DNA from: UBA1195 sp045598025
GTDB taxonomy: Bacteria > Bacteroidota > Bacteroidia > Bacteroidales > WCHB1-69
DNA length: 54,402 bases
Assembly (NCBI GenBank): GCA_045598025.1
Contig: JAZLLH010000073.1
Coordinates: 1-54,402, forward strand
Direction: 5' to 3'
The position numbers and the translations under genes were made by a program. The notes under the pieces were generated by a model. It did no database searches. It was not told the origin of the DNA and worked only from the letters and a program-made list of their open reading frames with translations. Of the stretch, positions 49,133 to 54,402 are shown in pieces (the first letter of the stretch is position 1; each line of letters starts with the position of its first letter).

Positions 49133-50131
49133 CTATCGGTTGCGTTTGAACAGTCCCTTGTGTTCCTGTCCGGGTTCGTGCGAGAATTTGCTGGTCAGCG
49201 AAAGTCCGAAGTTCTCCCTGAACTGCAGATGATCGGTCATCATGGGGGTGCCGTCGGCGTGCAGACGGGCGTTTCCGTTTTCGTCGAAGCAGGCGAATTT
49301 GACATCGTAATCGTAAATAGCAGCGGCAAATACGCTGAAGGACAGCCATTCGGTCAATTTGAACACCCAACGCATTTCAAAATTCACGTCCACCTTCTCC
49401 GGTTGGTTGAAATAATCGGTAAAGAGTTCCAGTTTGGAATAGAGGGAAATCAGGTCCGTCAGGTTCTTGTTCATGGTGAAACGGGCAAATCCACCGAATC
49501 CGGATGTGGAAGTCAGTCCGCTGTCTACTGCGAAATAGTTTCCGTCAAAAAAGCGGTCGTCCAGTTTGAAAGTGGTTTTTCCGGTAACGGGTGAAATGAA
49601 GATGGACCAATCTTTCTTTTTGTATTCCAAACCGATGGAAGTGATCAGATAGGCCGGCGTCATGAAGGCGGAAGATACCAGTTCGTTGGTGTAACCGTCG
49701 GAAATCTGGGTCTGCAGTTTGCAAAGGGCTGCGCAGTTCCAGTCGCCGCTCAACTGATAACCGAAATTGGATGCCAGATCCAGGTTATCTGTGGTTTTGG
49801 TGTTGATGTCGGTTTTCAGGTTGCGCTGCATACCGTAATCGATATCGAGGGTATTGTCCCATATCAAACGTTTTTTGCGGTATTTGATATAGTAGTTTCC
49901 GGTTCCTTTGACACTGATGGCCGGGTCACCACCGGCTGCCCAGTTCAAGGTGTAGTCTTGGGCGAAGGTCAGAAGGGTAATGCCTCCGTATGACCAACTT
50001 CCCTGATTCAGTGAAGTATCGATTTTGGAGCCTATGCCTTCTGTTTTTGTGGCTAATGATTTGATTTCTTGTGCAGATGATGTAAAACCGGCAAGCAGGA
50101 GTCCGGCAATCAGCAATACGGATTTCTTCAT
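49133..50131 (-). CDS. DUF3078 family outer membrane protein
   Basis: A 332-aa protein with a signal peptide (MKKSVLLIAGLLLAGFTSSAQ). The mature chain has the DUF3078 pattern: SWSYGGITLLTFAQDYTLNW, then AAGGDPAISVKGTGNYYIKY and RKKRLIWDNTLDIDYGMQRN, and repeated amphipathic strands consistent with a beta barrel. The end is irregular (HEPGQEHKGLFKRNR), not the Phe-terminated type of classic porins. DUF3078 is almost confined to Bacteroidota and has no known function. It is the last gene of the lipoprotein-gpsA-DUF3078 run, 18 bases after gpsA. Confidence 0.87.
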   Translation of the reverse strand: MKKSVLLIAGLLLAGFTSSAQEIKSLATKTEGIGSKIDTSLNQGSWSYGGITLLTFAQDYTLNWAAGGDPAISVKGTGNYYIKYRKKRLIWDNTLDIDYGMQRNLKTDINTKTTDNLDLASNFGYQLSGDWNCAALCKLQTQISDGYTNELVSSAFMTPAYLITSIGLEYKKKDWSIFISPVTGKTTFKLDDRFFDGNYFAVDSGLTSTSGFGGFARFTMNKNLTDLISLYSKLELFTDYFNQPEKVDVNFEMRWVFKLTEWLSFSVFAAAIYDYDVKFACFDENGNARLHADGTPMMTDHLQFRENFGLSLTSKFSHEPGQEHKGLFKRNR

Positions 50132-50149
50132 GTTTTAATGTTCTTGATT

Positions 50150-51187
50150 TTATTTTAAATAGGCTAACAATTGATGTATGGCGGTCGTAACCGGATATTT
50201 TTCGTACAGAATTCTGTATGTGGTAGTCAGTATGGGCGTATCCAGATGATATTCGGTCTCATTCAGATGATGCATGCAGCGAACAGCCGTATACCCTTCT
50301 GCCACCATCTTCATTTCCATCAGTATGGAAGGAACGGAATACCCCTTCCCTATCATGAAACCGAAATTCCGGTTGCGGCTGTATTGGGAATAGGTGGTTA
50401 CCAGGAAATCTCCCAGATAAGGCGAGGTAGACATTTTCCGGTCCACCATGGGATACAGATTGCGCAGTATGCGGACCATTTCTCTGGTACAGTTGGTGTT
50501 GAATACGGCCAACAGGTTGTCACCGGCACCCAATCCCCGGAAAATGCCGGCCGCCAGAGCGTAGATATTCTTCAGTATGACGGACATTTCAATGCCGGGC
50601 ATGTCCTGTGACAGATTGACGATGACGTAGCGGTTGCGGAAAAGGTTGGCTACATCTTCCGCCAGTTCCTGGTTGGCAGAGGCAGCTGTCAGGTAGGTCA
50701 ACCGTTCCCTGGCAATTTCTTCTGCATGGGAAGGCCCTACGATGATACCCAGCTGGTCTTCGGGCAGCCCGAAGGCGTGTCGCATATAGGTAGTGACGGA
50801 TTCCATGGTTTCCGGTACCAGTCCTTTGGTGGCAGAGATAAGGCTTTTGCCCTCAAACAGTTTCTTGGGCATTTCGGACAGGGTCTTGAAAACATAGGCC
50901 GAAGGAATGACCAGCACGATGATGTCGGCCTTCCCGACAATCTGTTTCAGATTGTTGGAAATGGTGATGCGGCGCGGATTCAATTCCGCTTCGTTCAGAT
51001 ACAGCGGATTGTGTCCGAAGGAACGGATACCTTCAATAATTTCGGGTTCCCTCACCCACCAGAATACACGGTTGGTGTTGGACGACAATATCTTGACGAT
51101 TGCCGTGGCCCAACTTCCTCCACCGAGGACAGCCACTTTGCGTTGAGGACGTACGACGGTCTGTAAGGATTCGAAAACGAATGCCAT
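50150..51187 (-). CDS. gpsA: NAD(P)H-dependent glycerol-3-phosphate dehydrogenase
   Basis: A 345-aa enzyme that reduces dihydroxyacetone phosphate to sn-glycerol-3-phosphate for phospholipid synthesis. The Rossmann loop is VLGGGSWATAIVKIL (19-33), LVIPSAYVFKTLSEM follows, the catalytic Lys is in SATKGLVPETMES, and VIVGPSHAEEIARE and EMSVILKNIYALAAGIFRGLGAGDN are present. The second half bears the C-terminal helical domain with RNFGFMIGKGYSV. The family is slightly longer here than the 330 residues of E. coli, with an N-terminal extension. It is co-oriented with a lipoprotein gene, 12 bases upstream, and DUF3078 downstream. Confidence 0.95.
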   Translation of the reverse strand: MAFVFESLQTVVRPQRKVAVLGGGSWATAIVKILSSNTNRVFWWVREPEIIEGIRSFGHNPLYLNEAELNPRRITISNNLKQIVGKADIIVLVIPSAYVFKTLSEMPKKLFEGKSLISATKGLVPETMESVTTYMRHAFGLPEDQLGIIVGPSHAEEIARERLTYLTAASANQELAEDVANLFRNRYVIVNLSQDMPGIEMSVILKNIYALAAGIFRGLGAGDNLLAVFNTNCTREMVRILRNLYPMVDRKMSTSPYLGDFLVTTYSQYSRNRNFGFMIGKGYSVPSILMEMKMVAEGYTAVRCMHHLNETEYHLDTPILTTTYRILYEKYPVTTAIHQLLAYLK

Positions 51188-51199
51188 GATGTTGTCTGC

Positions 51200-51772
51200 T
51201 TAGTTCAAAGAGATGTAGTTGGGGAATGAAACGGAAGCGGAGCCGATTTCAACGGTAGGTCTCACCTTGAAAGACAGACGGGAGGAACGTCCCGTATCCT
51301 TGTTGAAACTGCCGATGAAGCTCTTGATGGCATCCAGACCTTTGGCTGAGAAAATATCGTAGACATTCATGTTGACATCCAAAGGAATATCAACCGATCC
51401 CTGAGCCGGAATGACATATCTTTCCGATACGGAACCGCCGGCCATCTGTACGTCGTCTATGCAGCAGAGCCAGTCCATGTGGGTGACGGAGGCGTCTTTT
51501 TCCGTAGGATTGCTGGCTCCTACCTTAATTCCCATAACCACGGGAAGCTGTTTGGTGAGCAGGCAGGCTGACAGGGTGGCAATGTTTCCGGCCGAAAGGG
51601 AACTCAGGTTTTTCAGGTTGATTCCCGCTACATTGATACTTTCTACCGACTTGACATTGAATTTGCAGTTTTTCACATTGACCACTTCGCTAGTCTGTTG
51701 TCCGAGCTGCTTCAAAAGGCCACAGGAGGTTGCCAAAAGCACGATGGAAATAAAAATAATACTCTTTTTCAT
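51200..51772 (-). CDS. Lipoprotein of the LEA-like group
   Basis: A 190-aa predicted lipoprotein; the ATG at 51772 gives MKKSIIFISIVLLATSCGLL with a lipobox ATSC. An ATG four codons upstream (51784) is an alternative. The mature part begins KQLGQQTSEVVNVKNCKFNV and shows LEA-14/WHy-like beta sandwich features: VESINVAGINLKNL, then a mid-part with VMGIKVGASNPTEKDASVTH and alternating strands ending VSFPNYISLN. Such domains occur in envelope proteins of unknown function. It starts a run with gpsA and DUF3078, with its own -7 element. Confidence 0.75.
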   Translation of the reverse strand: MKKSIIFISIVLLATSCGLLKQLGQQTSEVVNVKNCKFNVKSVESINVAGINLKNLSSLSAGNIATLSACLLTKQLPVVMGIKVGASNPTEKDASVTHMDWLCCIDDVQMAGGSVSERYVIPAQGSVDIPLDVNMNVYDIFSAKGLDAIKSFIGSFNKDTGRSSRLSFKVRPTVEIGSASVSFPNYISLN

Positions 51773-51821
51773 GGTGTTATGCATTTTTTTTAAAGTTTAA
51801 AAAAATCAATCTACAGAAATG

Positions 51822-51829
51822 CAAAAGTA
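51822..51829 (-). promoter_or_regulatory. Bacteroidota -7 element for the lipoprotein-gpsA-DUF3078 run
   Basis: Minus-strand TACTTTTG followed by CA, about 50 bases upstream of the lipoprotein ATG. Confidence 0.6.
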
Positions 51830-51892
51830 GATAATTTATCAATACAATGTGAAAAAAAATGCAATTTATTTGGAAGATATCCGATTTATGCT

Positions 51893-51900
51893 TACTTTTG
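51893..51900 (+). promoter_or_regulatory. Bacteroidota -7 element deciding the kdsC start
   Basis: TACTTTTG followed by CA lies 21 bases upstream of the ATG at 51921. Starts further upstream in the same frame, including 51849, fall before this promoter and are unlikely to be used. Confidence 0.65.
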
Positions 51901-51920
51901 CACGGACAAAATATAGGCTC

Positions 51921-52442
51921 ATGGCAAACTATAAGGAAAAACTACACGATATCGCCGCTTTCGTTTTTGATTTTGACGGTGTGTTGAGCAACGGCAAAGT
52001 ATGGGTACTCCCGGATGGAGACCAGCTCCGTGCTACGGATGTGAAAGACGGTTACGCGATACAGTATGCGCTGAAAATGGGATACAGGGTATGCATCATT
52101 TCCGGAGGCTATTCGGAAAGCATGCGGAAACGCTATATGAATTTTCCCGGAATAGACATCCATTTGAAGATCGCCGACAAAATCGCCTGTTTTCACCAGT
52201 ATCTGGAGGAAAACCGTCTCCGCAAGGAACAGGTGCTCTGTATGGGAGACGACATTCCGGATTACCACATGCTGAAGGAGTCGGGACTGAAGACCTGTCC
52301 GAACGACGCCGCTGTGGAAATCCAGGAAATAGCAGACTACATCTCCCCTTTCAGAGGGGGCGAAGGCTGCGTGAGGGATGTGATTGAACAAACCCTGCGC
52401 TGTCAGGACAAATGGTTTAAGGATGGCTGTCACATCTGGTAG
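51921..52442 (+). CDS. kdsC: 3-deoxy-D-manno-octulosonate-8-phosphate phosphatase
   Basis: A 173-aa HAD phosphatase (C0 type, tetrameric) that removes phosphate from KDO-8-P for LPS inner core synthesis. The catalytic motif is FVFDFDGVLSNGKVWVL with Asp17 and Asp19; DGYAIQYALKMGYRVCIISG (motif II), IADKIACFHQYLEENRLRKE with the motif III Lys, and GDDIPDYHMLKESGLKTCP (motif IV) follow. The start is set by the -7 element. Length and motifs fit KdsC, although other C0-type phosphatases share them. Its 3' end overlaps the start of the peptide-binding lipoprotein gene by 20 bases. Confidence 0.9.
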   Translation: MANYKEKLHDIAAFVFDFDGVLSNGKVWVLPDGDQLRATDVKDGYAIQYALKMGYRVCIISGGYSESMRKRYMNFPGIDIHLKIADKIACFHQYLEENRLRKEQVLCMGDDIPDYHMLKESGLKTCPNDAAVEIQEIADYISPFRGGEGCVRDVIEQTLRCQDKWFKDGCHIW

Positions 52443-54069
52443 TAAAATCGTCCGTTGGCTGTGCCTGCTGTTCGTTCTGTGTGCCTGTCACCGACAGGAA
52501 CCGGCCGAACATAGGACGGTGTTCCGCTACAACGAGTCGGCCGGCATTACTTCCCTGGATCCGGCTTACGCAAAAGACCAGGCGAATATCTGGGCCTGCA
52601 ACCAGCTGTTCAACGGACTCGTACAGTTGGATTCCGCTTTGAATATACGTCCCTGCCTGGCTTCCTCTTGGGAGATTTCCGAAGACGGACGTATCTATAC
52701 CTTCCATTTGCGTTCCGATGTGTTTTTTCAGGAAACGGAGTATTTTCCGCTTTCCGCACCTCGAAAACTGAATGCCAAGGATGTGGTTTTCAGTTTTCGC
52801 CGCTTGTCCAATCCGGAGACAGCTTCGCCCGGAGCCTGGATTTTCCAGGTGGTAGATACGCTGCCCGATGGAGAAAAGGCCTTTGAAGCAGTAAATGACA
52901 CTTTGCTCCGTATCCGTTTGAAAGAGAGTTGTCCCCCCTTTCTTGGTATGCTCGGAATGCAGTATTGTTCCATTGTGCTGCCGGAGGCTGTACGTCATTT
53001 CCGTAAGGATTTTCGCAAATATCCCGTAGGCACAGGCCCCTTCCAAATGAAGATGTGGAAGGAAGGTGTCAAACTGGTCTGTGTCCGCAATCCTCACTAT
53101 TTTGAATTCCGGAACGGGAAGCGGCTTCCCCTGCTGGATGCGGTGGCCGTTACCTTCATTGTAGACAAGCAGTCCGTATTTATGGAATTCGTAAAAGGGA
53201 ATCTGGATTTCATGTCCGGTCTGGATGCTTCCTACAAGGATGAACTGCTGACCCGGGAGGGTCGTCTGAACCCCAAATACGCCGGACGCATACGCATGAG
53301 TACGGTGCCCTATCTGAATACGGAGTATCTGGGATTCCTGACGGATCCTTCATCTCCCCACATGGCGGGCAATCCGTTATTGAAAAAGGAAATCCGTCAG
53401 GCCATCAATTACGGATTCGACCGGGAAAAGATGCTGAGGCATCTGCGCAGCGGCATCGGAAGTCCGGGAACCCGGGGCATGGTACCGCCAGTGCTGTTTC
53501 CTGCTTCGGACGATAGCTGCTATGGTTACTCCTATCGTCCGGACAAAGTGAGGGAACTGTTGGCGGAAGCCGGCTATCCGGGTGGAAAGGGATTGCCTGA
53601 TATCCGGCTGTATGTTTCAGAAAGCTATATGGATATCATGGAATACATTGCCCACGAAGAGGAGCAGTTCGGCATACATATCCGCGTACTGAAAGTGCAG
53701 CCTGCCATGCTGCGGCAATTCGTCTCCCAATCGGAAATACCTTTTTTCCGCGCTTCATGGATAGCGGATTATCCGGATGCGGAAAATTATCTTTCCCTGT
53801 TCTATTCGCCCAATTTCTGTCCCAACGGTCCCAATTATACCCATTACAGCAAGCCCGCTTTCGATAAACTGTACCGTCAGGCCCAGTCTACGCAGGATGC
53901 AGATGCCCGTGCGCAGCTCTGCATGCAGATGGACCGCATGGTAATGGAAGATGCCCCTGTTGTGGTGCTCTATTATGATCAGGTATTGCGCTTCGTTTCA
54001 AAGAATGTACATGCTTTGTCCAACAATGCCATGAACATGCTGGATCTGAAAGAGGTATACAAGAAGTAA
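52423..54069 (+). CDS. Peptide-type ABC transporter substrate-binding lipoprotein (SBP_bac_5)
   Basis: A 548-aa lipoprotein; the ATG at 52423 opens MAVTSGSKIVRWLCLLFVLC with the lipobox LCAC (Cys22), and overlaps the kdsC end by 20 bases. The OppA/DppA-type domain follows: ESAGITSLDPAYAKDQANIW, LVQLDSALNIRPCLASSWEI, the hallmark YPVGTGPFQMKMWKEG, AINYGFDREKML, and a C-terminal AEAGYPGGKGLPDIRLYV. It binds peptides or a similar ligand. No permease or ATPase genes are in the window, and in Bacteroidota such lipoproteins often stand alone. Translational coupling with kdsC is unusual and unexplained. Ends eight bases before the converging gene. Confidence 0.9.
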   Translation: MAVTSGSKIVRWLCLLFVLCACHRQEPAEHRTVFRYNESAGITSLDPAYAKDQANIWACNQLFNGLVQLDSALNIRPCLASSWEISEDGRIYTFHLRSDVFFQETEYFPLSAPRKLNAKDVVFSFRRLSNPETASPGAWIFQVVDTLPDGEKAFEAVNDTLLRIRLKESCPPFLGMLGMQYCSIVLPEAVRHFRKDFRKYPVGTGPFQMKMWKEGVKLVCVRNPHYFEFRNGKRLPLLDAVAVTFIVDKQSVFMEFVKGNLDFMSGLDASYKDELLTREGRLNPKYAGRIRMSTVPYLNTEYLGFLTDPSSPHMAGNPLLKKEIRQAINYGFDREKMLRHLRSGIGSPGTRGMVPPVLFPASDDSCYGYSYRPDKVRELLAEAGYPGGKGLPDIRLYVSESYMDIMEYIAHEEEQFGIHIRVLKVQPAMLRQFVSQSEIPFFRASWIADYPDAENYLSLFYSPNFCPNGPNYTHYSKPAFDKLYRQAQSTQDADARAQLCMQMDRMVMEDAPVVVLYYDQVLRFVSKNVHALSNNAMNMLDLKEVYKK

Positions 54070-54076
54070 AAAGACG

Positions 54077-54402
54077 CTATTCTGCACTCATGGCCAAGCG
54101 GAATCCGATGTGTATGAAGCGGGAGTCCGGCAGGCTGCCGGAACGGTTGGATATGCGGCAGTAATTTCCGATGACGAACCAGCTTCCTCCGCGCAGTACG
54201 CGGTTTTTTCCGGTAGGAGGTCCCTGAGGATTGGTCTGGTCTCCTTCCTCATACCGGCCGAACCAGTCCTGACACCACTCATAGATGTTTCCACTCATAT
54301 CGTACAGGCCCAGTTCGTTGGCATCCTTGGATGCCACTTTGTGCGTCCCGGTATCCCAGTCTTCGTTGTACCAGGCCACTTTGTCAATCAGGTCGCTTCC
54401 GG
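54077..54402 (-). CDS. Formylglycine-generating enzyme (SUMF1)-like protein, N-terminus cut by window edge
   Basis: The frame is open from the right edge to a TAG at 54077-54079, giving 108 codons of a C-terminal SUMF1/FGE domain: DKVAWYNEDWDTGTHKV, ELGLYDMSGNIYEWCQDWFG, RVLRGGSWFVIGNYCRISNR and the ending HIGFRLAMSAE. FGE-like domains convert a Cys of sulfatases to formylglycine in true members; in Bacteroidota many similar lipoproteins instead bind ligands or act in gliding and secretion (GldK-type). The Cys residues needed for FGE activity cannot be judged, because the part before the edge is missing; WCQDW and YCRIS are the only ones seen. The upstream boundary is unknown. Confidence 0.85.
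   Translation of the reverse strand, partial: GSDLIDKVAWYNEDWDTGTHKVASKDANELGLYDMSGNIYEWCQDWFGRYEEGDQTNPQGPPTGKNRVLRGGSWFVIGNYCRISNRSGSLPDSRFIHIGFRLAMSAE

Noticed and set aside
1..54402. CRISPR arrays, intact transposases or integrases
   Set aside because: No regularly spaced repeats and no full transposase, integrase or relaxase frame were seen on either strand.

Overview
The window looks like the chromosome of a member of the Bacteroidota, most likely order Bacteroidales. The main evidence is: (i) many upstream gaps carry the Bacteroidota -7 promoter element TAnnTTTG, mostly as TACTTTTGCA; (ii) the primary sigma factor is the short form of this phylum, lacking region 1.1; (iii) families largely confined to the phylum are present (DUF4831, DUF6913, DUF3078, GSCFA, a GH3/serine-hydrolase fusion, a single-chain glycine dehydrogenase). 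MeaB suggests methylmalonyl-CoA chemistry, as in propionate/succinate-forming gut species. The genus cannot be fixed from this sequence.

Layout. 1-2330 is accessory: a Res-type helicase running off the left edge, then the remnant of an RHS protein. 2334-4882 is a leftward operon gpmA-trmD-SpoU methyltransferase-outer membrane protein. 4920-6174 holds a DUF4143 ATPase gene flanked by two identical 20-base repeats, each carrying a promoter. 6275-7793 is an AT-rich islet of a 39-aa membrane protein, a lipoprotein, a two-helix protein and a membrane-anchored J-domain protein. 7887-12023 has a hypothetical gene and gcvP. 12098-18525 holds birA, rsfS-ftsH and lpxK-punA-holB. 18644-23244 is a rightward cluster of a NIF3 protein, a coiled-coil zinc-ribbon protein and the GH3 fusion.

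23320-35486 is a 12-kb rightward block: tRNA-Arg(CCU), rfbD, eno, a membrane VWA protein, HtrA, RpoD, metK, DUF4831, fbaA, fabG, DUF6913 and DUF2147. 35487-36958 is a decayed, phage-like insertion holding a glucosaminidase fragment, an LPD3-like protein, two tiny genes and, on the opposite strand, a promoter-terminator pair with no gene between them, which is a candidate small RNA. 36959-39886 is the leftward operon meaB-aroC-sufE-DUF59. 40165-54402 holds a secreted unknown, GSCFA and HhH proteins, topoisomerase IV subunit A, an acyl-CoA ligase/acyl-ACP thioesterase pair, a membrane LytTR regulator, a lipoprotein-gpsA-DUF3078 operon, kdsC with an overlapping peptide-binding lipoprotein, and the end of a formylglycine-generating-enzyme-like gene.

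Most of the window is core metabolism and envelope biology: glycolysis (gpmA, eno, fbaA), LPS and surface sugars (lpxK, kdsC, rfbD), fatty acid and phospholipid synthesis (fabG, gpsA, thioesterase, ligase) and envelope quality control (ftsH, htrA). The unexplained material sits in the accessory islets at 1-2330, 4920-7880 and 35487-36958. No intact transposase, integrase or CRISPR array was seen.
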